DNA of 64,000 nt from Nonomuraea wenchangensis (GTDB lineage Bacteria > Actinomycetota > Actinomycetes > Streptosporangiales > Streptosporangiaceae), in contig NZ_FOHX01000016.1 in NCBI RefSeq assembly GCF_900111685.1, positions 124,001 to 188,000 of the forward strand, given 5' to 3'. Under the pieces are notes generated by a model. The model had not been told where the DNA came from, made no database searches, and worked only from the letters and a program-made list of their open reading frames with translations. Below are positions 36,284 through 44,033 of this stretch, piece after piece. Both the position numbers and the translations under genes were made by a program. Every line of letters starts with the position of its first letter. Positions within the stretch are counted from its first letter, which is position 1.

Positions 36284-36305
36284 GTCCTAGGTAGGTACCT
36301 AGGAC
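36284..36305. promoter_or_regulatory. Perfect 22-bp palindrome downstream of DUF4230 gene
   Basis: GTCCTAGGTA (36284-36293), GG, TACCTAGGAC (36296-36305). It lies 9 nt past the DUF4230 stop and 110 nt upstream of the 50-residue gene on the minus strand. The two-base centre makes it a poor RNA hairpin loop and a good dimeric-protein site, but it could also terminate the DUF4230 transcript. Confidence 0.6.
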
Positions 36306-36313
36306 GTTGCGGC

Positions 36314-36985
36314 TCAGGGCTCGTCGGTGAACTTGACGGTGACCTTCGTGAAGCCGAGCGACTTCAGCAGGCCCGTCATCATCGCCTTGGTGTTTGCGTC
36401 CGCGCGGGCGCGCAGGTCGCTCGCCACGGCCGCCTCGGTGATCTTCTTCTCCGCCAGCAGGTACAGCTCGCGCTGGTCGCCCGGGGAGCCCGACAGGAAG
36501 TCCGAGACGCGGTCGAACAGGCCGCGCTGCTGGGCGAAGACGTACGAGCGGTCGTTGTCGAGGTTCGGCTTCTCCAGCTGGGCGTGGGGGAGGCGGATCG
36601 TCGCCTCCGTACGGTCCTTCGACACCGTGACCGCGTTCGTCGCGATGGAGGAGAAGTCCACGTAGGCGTCCACGCCGCCCGCGCCGACGAACAACGTCCT
36701 GGTGCCCTTGATCGCGTCAGGCAGGAAGTTCGCGTCCTTCTCCAGGTCCACGACCACCTGGAAGGTGCCGGTCGCCGCCTCGAAACGGCTGAGGTCCTTG
36801 AGGGACTCGAGGAGGACCGGCTGGCTGCGGTCGATGGTCCGCTCGCCCGTGGGGTCCAGGTACGTCCATGCCACCCGGCCGGCCACCACCAGCAGGCCCG
36901 CCAGGACCAGCAGGACCGCCACGTATCGCCACCAGCGACGCCGTACGGGGGTGACCTCCGGTGGCGTCGTACGGGAAGTCGTCAT
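36314..36985 (-). CDS. DUF4230 domain membrane-anchored protein
   Basis: A 223-residue protein. Basic N-terminus, one membrane helix (about 19-40), then an extracytoplasmic DUF4230-like domain (about 60-215) containing FQVVVDLEKDANFLP, KGTRTLFVGAGGVDAYVDFS and the helical YLLAEKKITEAA. ATG 36985 is followed directly by a typical N-terminus; upstream codons lack any family character. Function unknown. The call rests on recognised pattern and topology, without a search. Confidence 0.78.
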   Translation of the reverse strand: MTTSRTTPPEVTPVRRRWWRYVAVLLVLAGLLVVAGRVAWTYLDPTGERTIDRSQPVLLESLKDLSRFEAATGTFQVVVDLEKDANFLPDAIKGTRTLFVGAGGVDAYVDFSSIATNAVTVSKDRTEATIRLPHAQLEKPNLDNDRSYVFAQQRGLFDRVSDFLSGSPGDQRELYLLAEKKITEAAVASDLRARADANTKAMMTGLLKSLGFTKVTVKFTDEP

Positions 36986-37347
36986 GGTGGCATGACTACC
37001 CGCACAGCGATCATCAGTGCCAGCCCCAGGGTGACATCTCCGATTCCGCCCGCTTACACCCACTGCGCGAGAGACCTCACACTCACCCCGGCCGGCTGCT
37101 GGGCGACGGCGTAAGGGGGAGGGGAGGCGGGACGCGCCGGACGCGTCCTGGGGCGTGCGGCCGTTATGCGCGGGTGGGGGCAGGCTGGACGCCTCCCGGC
37201 GCGCGCCCGGCTCCCGTGCGCGGCCTTAGGTCCGGATGCCGCCGGCCGATGAGATGCCGCTCTGCGGGCGGCGGGATGGCCGGTCGTCGCGTCACGCCGA
37301 CGCGCGCGCACCGCCCCTCGGCGTCGTCTCCCGGCTGTCCGGTCGTC
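36986..37347. other. 362-nt gap with no supported gene
   Basis: High-GC sequence between the DUF4230 start and the stop of the large membrane protein gene, both on the minus strand. Open frames exist on both strands, but none has a ribosome-binding site together with a recognisable product. It should hold the DUF4230 promoter. No hairpin stands out. Confidence 0.5.
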
Positions 37348-39552
37348 CTACGCCCTGCCACCGGGCGTCCTGAGCCCCTGACTCTGGAGGCCCTGACTCT
37401 GGAGGCCCTGAGCCTGGGCGCCCTGACCCCGGACGCTCTGACTCTGGGCGCCCTGACTCCGGACGCTCTGGGGCTCGGCGGCGTAAGCCCGGTCGCCGGG
37501 CGTCGCGTCAACGGTGGGCCAGTGGCCGCGCGATCCTTCGTCGCGGGACCCGAGAGCGTCGGTCCTGCCGTGGGCCCAAGCGCGCCCCGCTCCCGTGCGC
37601 GAGTCTCCGATGCGCGGTGTTCCACTGCGCGAATCCCCAGCGCGTGGTGTTCCCGATCCCGGTGTTCCGGTGCGCGAATCCCCAGCGCGTGGTGTTCCCG
37701 ATCCCGGTGTTCCGGTGCGTGGGTCTCCAGCGCGTGGTGCTCCAGAGCGCGGGGCTCCATGCGCCCAGGGGGCGTTCCCGGATGAGCCGTGGCCGAGCGG
37801 GCCGTGGCCGGACGGGGCGGAGGGCGTGGTGTGGCCGGGGGCAGTGGGGCGCGGGGCCGGGGCGTCGCCGGCAGTGGGCTGCCCGGCCCCTGTGCCGCCC
37901 CTTGGACCGGTGGCGGGCTGTCCGGTCGCCGTGCCGCCTCCCGGACCAGCGGTGGGCTGCCCGGCAGCCGTGCCGCCTCTCGCACCAGCGGTCGTCGTGC
38001 CGTCTCTCGGGCCCCAGCCCCGACCGTGCCAGTGGTCGTGGGAGGCCCAGCCGAACGGCCCCCGGCCGGTGTGCCCGCCGTACCCCGGGCCGGGCTCGGT
38101 GGCGGCGCCCGCTGTGGACCAGGTGGGCGGGCCCGCCGCCACCCATCCGGGCGCGGGCTCGGGCGCGTAGCCCAGGGAGGGCGCGGTGCCGGACGTGCCC
38201 GGCGTGCTGCCGTACGACGTGGGCGGGGCGGCCGGCGTGGCGGCCGGGTCGGGGTAGACCGGGTAGACGTGGGTCGAGTCGGGCGACGGCTGCACCGCCT
38301 GCGGCACGAGCTGCGGCCGGGCGGGGCTGCCGCCGAAGTGCGTGCTCGACAGCCGGCAGTTGCGGAAGTCGCTGTAGAACATGCGCAGCCACTCGCGCCG
38401 CTGGTGCTCGCTCAGCCAGGAGAACCACGAGGTGGCGTACTGGTGCTCGGCGAGCGGCCCGCCCGCCGGCGGCTCGCCGCGCAGCCAGACCATGACGATC
38501 TCGCGGTAGCCCTCCGCGACCACGCCGGGGCAGGGGTCGGACAGCGCCTCGATGTACTCGTACGCCGCCTTCTCCGCGAACCCGGCGGAAAGGTCGGGAA
38601 GGTGGATGGGCGCGAGGCCGAGCGAGGGCCGCAGCTTCTCCTCCAGCGGACGCTGCTCCACCCGCTTGAACGCCGCCGGCGTGCCATCGAGCCGCATGGC
38701 GATCTGGGTGAACACCGCCCCCAGCTCGGTCAGCCCGGCCCGCATCCCGGGGTGCACGCACACTGTGATCGGCCAGTCCTGGCAGGCGTAGGCGATGTCC
38801 TCGGCGGCGGCCGGCCGGGTCTGGGCCAGCACCCGCGACACGCCCATGCCCGCCGCCAGCACCGACAGCAGCGCGCACGCCAGCACCAGCGCCTGCCGCG
38901 TCACCGTCGCCGCCCAGCCCAGCAGCAGCGCCGCGGTGAGCCCGAGCAGCCAGATCGTCTGGTCGAAGAACGCGGCCCCGCTGAGCTCCTGGAACAGGTC
39001 GTAGGGCTCGCCGGTGCCGGGCGCCAGTTTGTCCGCCCAGCCCCGGTCGTCGGCCAGCCACGAGAACGCCGCGTAGCAGGCCAGCCCGGCCAGCGGCGGC
39101 GTGAACGCCTTCGGCAGCACCCACCCGGCCACCCAGCCGATGACCGAGTAGAGCGCCAGCCCCGCCATGCCCATGCCCAGCCCCGGCAGGCTCAGCCGGC
39201 CCGCCTGGTCCGTGAGGACCGTCTTGACGGCCAGCACCAGCACCGTCGCCGCAAACGACCCCAGCACCACCAGCACGATCGCCAGCGGCGCCTTCAACGC
39301 CCGCCAGGTGGTGAGCGACCGGCCGCGCAGCGCGCGGCGCTTGCGCAGCGCCACCCAGGCGGCGAAGGCCGCCGCCACCGGCCCGGTGAGCCGGAGCGAG
39401 CCGATGACCGCGGCCACGATGTTCTCCCAGGCGTCCACGCCCGGTATCAGGACGTTCCACGCCGCGATCAAGCCGACAGCGAGCAGCACGGCAACCGTGA
39501 CGGCCGCGCTCTGCTTCAGCTCCTCCCGTGAAACGCCCGCGTGCTCACGCAC
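37348..39552 (-). CDS. Large polytopic membrane protein with repeat-rich C-terminal tail
   Basis: A 734-residue protein of unknown function. About seven helices occupy residues 15-255. An extracytoplasmic domain (about 256-395) contains CVHPGMRAGL and several Cys and Trp residues; a similar CVHP segment occurs in some actinobacterial ABC-permease-like proteins. From about 400 the protein becomes Pro/Thr/Gly/Ser-rich and disordered, with a 15-residue repeat and, at the very end, 5-residue repeats. It starts at GTG 39552 after AAAGGG. The gene is alone on its strand between DUF4230 and the divergent MarR gene. Confidence 0.75.
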   Translation of the reverse strand: MREHAGVSREELKQSAAVTVAVLLAVGLIAAWNVLIPGVDAWENIVAAVIGSLRLTGPVAAAFAAWVALRKRRALRGRSLTTWRALKAPLAIVLVVLGSFAATVLVLAVKTVLTDQAGRLSLPGLGMGMAGLALYSVIGWVAGWVLPKAFTPPLAGLACYAAFSWLADDRGWADKLAPGTGEPYDLFQELSGAAFFDQTIWLLGLTAALLLGWAATVTRQALVLACALLSVLAAGMGVSRVLAQTRPAAAEDIAYACQDWPITVCVHPGMRAGLTELGAVFTQIAMRLDGTPAAFKRVEQRPLEEKLRPSLGLAPIHLPDLSAGFAEKAAYEYIEALSDPCPGVVAEGYREIVMVWLRGEPPAGGPLAEHQYATSWFSWLSEHQRREWLRMFYSDFRNCRLSSTHFGGSPARPQLVPQAVQPSPDSTHVYPVYPDPAATPAAPPTSYGSTPGTSGTAPSLGYAPEPAPGWVAAGPPTWSTAGAATEPGPGYGGHTGRGPFGWASHDHWHGRGWGPRDGTTTAGARGGTAAGQPTAGPGGGTATGQPATGPRGGTGAGQPTAGDAPAPRPTAPGHTTPSAPSGHGPLGHGSSGNAPWAHGAPRSGAPRAGDPRTGTPGSGTPRAGDSRTGTPGSGTPRAGDSRSGTPRIGDSRTGAGRAWAHGRTDALGSRDEGSRGHWPTVDATPGDRAYAAEPQSVRSQGAQSQSVRGQGAQAQGLQSQGLQSQGLRTPGGRA
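37376..37480 (-). repeat. Seven tandem 15-bp units encoding pentapeptides
   Basis: Consecutive 15-nt units based on CCCTGACTCTGGAGG start at 37376, 37391, 37406, 37421, 37436, 37451 and 37466. On the minus strand they encode pentapeptides such as SQGLQ, SQGAQ and SQSVR at the end of the large membrane protein. Confidence 0.9.
37598..37762 (-). repeat. 45-bp tandem repeat encoding a 15-residue unit
   Basis: Two nearly identical 45-nt copies (37628-37672 and 37673-37717) are flanked by a shortened copy (from 37598) and a diverged copy (from 37718). On the minus strand they encode TGTPGSGTPRAGDSR-like units in the disordered tail. The near identity of the two central copies implies recent duplication or gene-conversion activity. 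Confidence 0.9.
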
Positions 39553-39780
39553 CCTTTGCCCCGTTGACGTCCATCAAGCACCCCCCGTGCCCCTCGGCAA
39601 GACGGAAGCGGGAAGTCCGGCCGGTCCCCACAGGCTGATGGACTTGGCTTCCGCGTCACCATACGTACGAGAACCATAACTGAGCGTGATGATTGATGTC
39701 CGGATTCTTGGTCAAGGAGGATCGCCTGTCGCTCCAGATCGCCCGACGAACCGGGACGAGAGGCGCGCTAACGTAGCTGC

Positions 39781-40332
39781 GTGTCACAGCAGAAGCCGCT
39801 CAACCTGCCGTTCGACCCCATCGACCGCGCCGCGGAGAGCTGGCGCGCCCACTTCGGGCCCTCCGCCGCCATGGCGGCCGTGACCTCGATCATGAGAGCG
39901 CACCAGATCCTGCTGTCGCAGCTCGACGGGCTGCTGAAGCCCTACGGGCTGACCTTCGCGCGGTACGAAGGGCTCGTCCTGCTGACGTTCAGCAAGACCG
40001 GCGCGCTGCCGCTGTCGAAGATCGGCGAGCGGCTGATGGTCCACCCCACCAGCGTCACGAACACGGTGGACAGGCTGGAGAAGTCCGGTTACGTCCGCCG
40101 GCTGCCCAATCCGCGCGACGGCCGCGGCGTGCTCGCCGAGATCACCGACGCCGGCCGCGACGTCGTCCGCCGCGCCACCCGCGACCTCATGGACGCCGAG
40201 TTCGGCCTGGCGATGTACGCCGAGGACGAACTCCACGGCCTGTTCGACCAGTTGCGCACGTTGCGGGTCGCGGCGGGTGACTTCGACGGCTCGTCCATGC
40301 GGCAAGATGAAGGGCATGGCGGACTTCTCTAG
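39781..40332 (+). CDS. MarR family transcriptional regulator
   Basis: A 183-residue winged-helix repressor/activator. The DNA-binding core has LSKIGERLMVHPTSVTNTVD as recognition region, then the wing RRLPNPRDGRGVLAEIT, and dimerisation helices at both ends. GTG 39781 has no Shine-Dalgarno sequence; TAACGT lies at 39771-39776, so the message may be leaderless. It overlaps the following thioredoxin-like gene by 17 nt. Confidence 0.9.
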   Translation: MSQQKPLNLPFDPIDRAAESWRAHFGPSAAMAAVTSIMRAHQILLSQLDGLLKPYGLTFARYEGLVLLTFSKTGALPLSKIGERLMVHPTSVTNTVDRLEKSGYVRRLPNPRDGRGVLAEITDAGRDVVRRATRDLMDAEFGLAMYAEDELHGLFDQLRTLRVAAGDFDGSSMRQDEGHGGLL

Positions 40333-41251
40333 GCCCGGGTCGCTCTACGGGGCGATCGATCTGGGCGCTCGTAAGCAGGCACTGGAGGCGCAGGCCCGGC
40401 GTGAGGCCGCAGGTCCTCAGGCCGCGTCGGCCTCGGTCGTCGAGGTGACCGAGGAGACGTTCACGACCGATGTCGTCGACCGCTCCATGCAGGTGCCGGT
40501 CGTCCTCGATCTCTGGTCCCCCCGCGCGCCGGCCTCCGCGCAGCTCGGGCCGGTGCTGGAGAAGGTGGTCGGCGACCTCGGCGGGCGGGCCGTGCTGGCC
40601 AGGGTCAACGTCGACGCCAGCCCGCAGATCGCGGCCGCGCTGCGCGTGCAGGCCGTGCCCACCGTGCTGGCGATCTTCCAGGGTCAGGCCGTCACCGGCT
40701 TCCAGCAGGTGCTGCCCGAGCAGGAGGTGCGCCGCTGGCTCGACGAGCTGATGGCCGCCGTCGAGCAGTTCTACCAGGCCAACCCCGCGGCCCGGCCGTC
40801 CACGGCCGAGGGCGGCGAGGAGGCTCCGGCGGGCCCGCCCGCCGACCCCGACCTCGCGGCGGCCGAGGAGGCCGTCGAGCGCGGCGACCTCGACGCGGCG
40901 GCCGCGGCCTACGAGCGGCTGCTGGCCCGCGCCCCGGGCCACGAGGACGCCAAGATGGGCCTGGCCGGCGTCACCCTGATCAAGCGCACGGAGGGCGTCG
41001 ACCCCGGCGACCTCCAGCGCCGCCTGCAGGACCCCGCCGACCTCGACGCCCACCTGCTGGCCGCCGACCTCGAGATGTTGTCGGGCGCGGTCGACGAGGC
41101 GTTCGCCCGGGTCATCGCCGTGGTCAAGCGCACCTCGGGCGACGATCGCGACCGGGCGCGGCGTCACCTGCTCGGCCTGTTCGACACCTTGCCGAGCGAT
41201 GACCCTTCTCTGGCGAAAGCGCGCAGAGCTTTGGCGAGCGCGCTGTTCTAG
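40316..41251 (+). CDS. Thioredoxin-fold/TPR protein, CnoX (YbbN)-like, lacking CxxC
   Basis: A 311-residue protein. Residues 40-145 are a thioredoxin fold (VPVVLDLWSPRAPASAQLGP, VNVDASPQIAAALRVQAVPT) in which the CxxC is absent and the active-site position reads PRAPAS. A linker and TPR-like repeats (about 185-310) follow. E. coli CnoX is a chaperedoxin with a single Cys and TPRs; mycobacterial Rv1324 occupies the same place in the gene order (from memory). MADFSRPG at ATG 40316 is the chosen start; ATG 40307 is equally possible. Confidence 0.85.
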   Translation: MADFSRPGSLYGAIDLGARKQALEAQARREAAGPQAASASVVEVTEETFTTDVVDRSMQVPVVLDLWSPRAPASAQLGPVLEKVVGDLGGRAVLARVNVDASPQIAAALRVQAVPTVLAIFQGQAVTGFQQVLPEQEVRRWLDELMAAVEQFYQANPAARPSTAEGGEEAPAGPPADPDLAAAEEAVERGDLDAAAAAYERLLARAPGHEDAKMGLAGVTLIKRTEGVDPGDLQRRLQDPADLDAHLLAADLEMLSGAVDEAFARVIAVVKRTSGDDRDRARRHLLGLFDTLPSDDPSLAKARRALASALF

Positions 41252-41260
41252 CCTGGGGAT

Positions 41261-41890
41261 ATGCGGGTCGTCACCATCTCGGCGACATACGGCACGGCCG
41301 GCGGTCAGATCGGCCCGGCCGTGGCCGAGCGCCTTGACGTGCCCTTCGTCGACCGCGCCATCCCCAGCGCCGTCGCCCGGGAGCTCGGCTGCACGCTGGA
41401 GGAGGCGCTGGCCCACGACGACCGCGCCGAGCACGGGCTGGGCCGGCTGATTTACGGCGCGATGCGGCTGCCCACCGTCGCCTTCGGCGGCGTCGACATG
41501 TACGTTCCTGGCGCGTTGCCGCACGCCCCGGAGGAGTTCGTGCGCCGCGCCGAGCGCATGATGCGCGAGACCGCCCGCGAGCGGGGCGGCGTCTTCCTCG
41601 GCAGGGCCGGCGCTCTGGTCCTCGCCGACGAGCCGGGCGCCCTGCACGTCCGGCTCGACGCCCCGCTCCCGCGCAGGGTCCGCCAGGCGGCCGCGCTCGC
41701 CGGGACGGACGAGGGCGAGGCCCGGCGCGTCCTGGACGACAACGACCGCGCCCGCGCGGCCTACTGGCGGCACTTCTACCGGGCGGATCCGGCCGACCCG
41801 GGCCACTACCACCTGGTCGTCGACAGCACCAGGATCCCCGTCGCGGCCTGCGTCGAGCTGATCGTCCTGGCCTCCGCGGCACTCGACTGA
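41261..41890 (+). CDS. Cytidylate kinase-like family protein
   Basis: A 209-residue P-loop-like protein of the AAA_26/cytidylate-kinase-like family. The N-terminus is VVTISATYGTAGGQIGPAVA, where the usual GxxGSGK loop is degenerate (no GK[ST]). FLGRAGALVLAD and VRLDAPLPRRVRQAAAL match the family core. Phosphate donor and acceptor are unknown, and the loop raises doubt about kinase activity. It follows the CnoX-like gene by 9 nt and is probably co-transcribed. Confidence 0.8.
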   Translation: MRVVTISATYGTAGGQIGPAVAERLDVPFVDRAIPSAVARELGCTLEEALAHDDRAEHGLGRLIYGAMRLPTVAFGGVDMYVPGALPHAPEEFVRRAERMMRETARERGGVFLGRAGALVLADEPGALHVRLDAPLPRRVRQAAALAGTDEGEARRVLDDNDRARAAYWRHFYRADPADPGHYHLVVDSTRIPVAACVELIVLASAALD

Positions 41891-41946
41891 CCGAACGCCC
41901 CCTAACATGGGAGGACTTCTTGGTCAGTCCCGAAGGAGCGATTGAC

Positions 41947-43356
41947 GTGGCGACCGTCCCGAGTGTGTCGTACTCCATCACCGTGCGTCTCGAGGTGCCG
42001 GCCGGCGGCAAGGCCGTCAGCCAGCTCACCCACGCCGTAGAGTCGGCCGGGGGGGTGGTGACCGCACTCGACGTCACCAACGCGGGCCACGAGAAGCTCC
42101 GCATCGACGTGACCTGCGCCGCCCGCGACACCGACCACGCACAGGCGATCGTCGACCAGCTCGAGGCCGTCGAGAGCGTCGTCATCCACAAGGTGTCCGA
42201 CCGCACGTTCCTCATGCACCTCGGCGGCAAGATCGAGATGCAGTCGAAGGTGCCGCTGCGCAACCGCGACGAGCTGTCGATGGCCTACACGCCGGGCGTG
42301 GCGCGGGTGTCGATGGCGATCGCGCGCAACAAGGAGGACGCGCGCCGCCTGACCATAAAGCGCAACACCGTGGCCGTCGTCACCGACGGCTCGGCCGTGC
42401 TGGGGCTCGGCAACATCGGCCCCGAGGCGGCGCTGCCGGTCATGGAGGGCAAGGCGGCGCTGTTCAAACGCTTCGCCGGCATCGACGCCTGGCCGATCTG
42501 CCTCGACACCCAGGACGTCGACGAGATCGTGCGCACCGTCCAGGTCATCGCGCCCGGCTTCGGCGGCATCAACCTGGAGGACATAGGCGCGCCGCGCTGC
42601 TTCGAGGTGGAGCGGCGCCTGCGCGAGCTGCTCGACATCCCGGTCTTCCACGACGACCAGCACGGCACCGCGATCTGCGTGCTGGCGGCGCTCCAGAACG
42701 CGCTGCGGGTCGTCGAGAAGAGCCTGGAGAACGTCAGGATCACGATGGCGGGCGCGGGCGCGGCCGGCAACGCCGTGCTGCGACTGCTGCTCGCCGCCGG
42801 GGCGCGCAACGTGGTCGTCTGCGACTACCTCGGAGCCGTGCACAAGGGCCGCGACGACCTCGACGAGTCGCTGCGCTGGATCGCCGACCACACCAACGCC
42901 GAGGGCTACGCCGGAGACCTGCGCGGCGCGCTCAAGAACGCCGACGTCTTCGTGGGCGTGTCCGCGCCGGGCATCCTGACCGGCGACGACATCGCGACCA
43001 TGGCCAAGGGCGCCGTGGTGTTCGCGCTGGCAAACCCGGAGCCCGAGGTGTCGCCCGACGACGCCCGCGAGCACGCGACCGTGGTGGCCACCGGCCGCTC
43101 CGACTACCCCAACCAGATCAACAACGTGCTGGCCTTCCCCGGCGTGTTCCGCGGGCTGCTCGACGCGCAGGCGGCAGGGGTGACGCAGGAGATGCTGCTG
43201 GCGGCGGCCAACGCGCTGGCGGCCGTGGTCACGCCCGAGGAGCTGGGCCCCAACTACATCATCCCGAGCGTGTTCCACCCGGACGTGGCGGGCGCGGTGG
43301 CGGCGGCGGTTCGCGAGTCCGCGGGCGGTCGCGCCCGCGGCTTCACCGAGGCCTGA
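41947..43356 (+). CDS. NAD-dependent malic enzyme with N-terminal ACT domain
   Basis: Converts malate to pyruvate and CO2; 469 residues. An ACT-like regulatory domain occupies about 1-75 (SYSITVRLEVPAGGKAV). The catalytic domain shows AYTPGVARVS and HDDQHGTAI, and the NAD-binding domain shows AGAGAAGNAVLRLL. GTG 41947 follows GAAGGAG by 9 nt. The ACT domain suggests control by a small ligand, perhaps an amino acid. The stop codon is part of the first copy of a 19-bp tandem repeat. Confidence 0.93.
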   Translation: MATVPSVSYSITVRLEVPAGGKAVSQLTHAVESAGGVVTALDVTNAGHEKLRIDVTCAARDTDHAQAIVDQLEAVESVVIHKVSDRTFLMHLGGKIEMQSKVPLRNRDELSMAYTPGVARVSMAIARNKEDARRLTIKRNTVAVVTDGSAVLGLGNIGPEAALPVMEGKAALFKRFAGIDAWPICLDTQDVDEIVRTVQVIAPGFGGINLEDIGAPRCFEVERRLRELLDIPVFHDDQHGTAICVLAALQNALRVVEKSLENVRITMAGAGAAGNAVLRLLLAAGARNVVVCDYLGAVHKGRDDLDESLRWIADHTNAEGYAGDLRGALKNADVFVGVSAPGILTGDDIATMAKGAVVFALANPEPEVSPDDAREHATVVATGRSDYPNQINNVLAFPGVFRGLLDAQAAGVTQEMLLAAANALAAVVTPEELGPNYIIPSVFHPDVAGAVAAAVRESAGGRARGFTEA

Positions 43357-43452
43357 TCAGCTCACGGAGGCCTGACCAGTTCACCGGGGCCTGACCAGTT
43401 CACCGGGGCCTGACCAGTTCACCGGGGCCTGACCAGTTCATCGGGGCCTGAC
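43351..43452. repeat. Five 19-bp tandem repeats at the malic enzyme 3' end
   Basis: Units of GCCTGACCAGTTCACCGGG begin at 43351 (diverged), 43370, 43389, 43408 and 43427 (one change), with a partial unit at 43446. The first unit supplies the last codon and stop (GCC TGA) of the malic enzyme. There are no spacers, so it is not a CRISPR array. It lies between two convergent genes. Confidence 0.95.
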
Positions 43453-43472
43453 CCGGGCGTCCCCCAGCGCCC

Positions 43473-43976
43473 TCAGTGCCGGGCGGTGGGCGCGGAGCGG
43501 GTGAGGGCGGGCATGAGGCGGTAGGACTCCTGGAAGACCAGGTTGTGGGCGTCGCCGGCGGCGATGACGCGCAGCGTGTCGGCCTGCGCCTCGGCGTCGG
43601 CGGCGTCGAAGACGTTCATCGGCCAGTCGCCCACCGTGTTCCCGCGCAGGTGCGGGTGGTGGAAGCCGGCGCCGTAGTGGGCGACGACGGCGATGGGCTG
43701 CTCCTGGGCGGCCCGCTGCTCCGGCCACGTCAGCGACCACATCGCGTTCAGCCCGCCCTCCTTGGAACGGGTGACCCCGCTGGCCACCACCTCGCCCGTC
43801 CCGAGCAGCAGGTCGGCGTCGAACTCCGCCAGCACCCGCCGCGCCACGGGGTCGAGCAGCTCGACCGCCGTGGCGAAGACACGCTCCTTGTCCTCCCGGG
43901 AGACGGCCTGGCCGTGCACGCCGTCCCGCAGGTCGCGGAAGTGGCGGAGCAGGGCTTCGTTGATGGGAGTGCTCAT
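43473..43976 (-). CDS. Hypothetical protein
   Basis: A 167-residue soluble protein not assigned to a family. It contains PIAVVAHYGAGFHHPHLRGN and GDWPMNVF, with two close His pairs that might bind metal. There is no signal peptide or membrane helix. ATG 43976 follows AAGGGGG. The gene sits between the malic enzyme (convergent) and glpD (same strand, upstream, 57-nt gap), so it may ride on the glycerol operon transcript. Confidence 0.65.
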   Translation of the reverse strand: MSTPINEALLRHFRDLRDGVHGQAVSREDKERVFATAVELLDPVARRVLAEFDADLLLGTGEVVASGVTRSKEGGLNAMWSLTWPEQRAAQEQPIAVVAHYGAGFHHPHLRGNTVGDWPMNVFDAADAEAQADTLRVIAAGDAHNLVFQESYRLMPALTRSAPTARH

Positions 43977-44033
43977 GCCCACCCCCTTCCCCGCCAGCGG
44001 CCCCAGCCACCTCCCGCCGCCCGCGCGGCGGGC

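Noticed and set aside
35901..36290. Plus-strand open frame of 129 codons
   Set aside because: No ribosome-binding site and no recognisable product. It spans two perfect hairpins and opposes the 50-residue gene, which has better signals.
37617..37745. Possible insertion element or integron-like repeats
   Set aside because: The 45-bp units are coding repeats in frame with a disordered tail; there are no recombinase genes or terminal inverted repeats.
37164..37985. Minus-strand open frame of 273 codons overlapping the repeat-tail gene in another frame
   Set aside because: It is kept open by the repeats, whose lengths are multiples of three. The other frame continues into a membrane protein with proper start and helices.
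43351..43452. Possible CRISPR array
   Set aside because: The repeats are direct and contiguous with no spacers, and there are no cas genes in the window.
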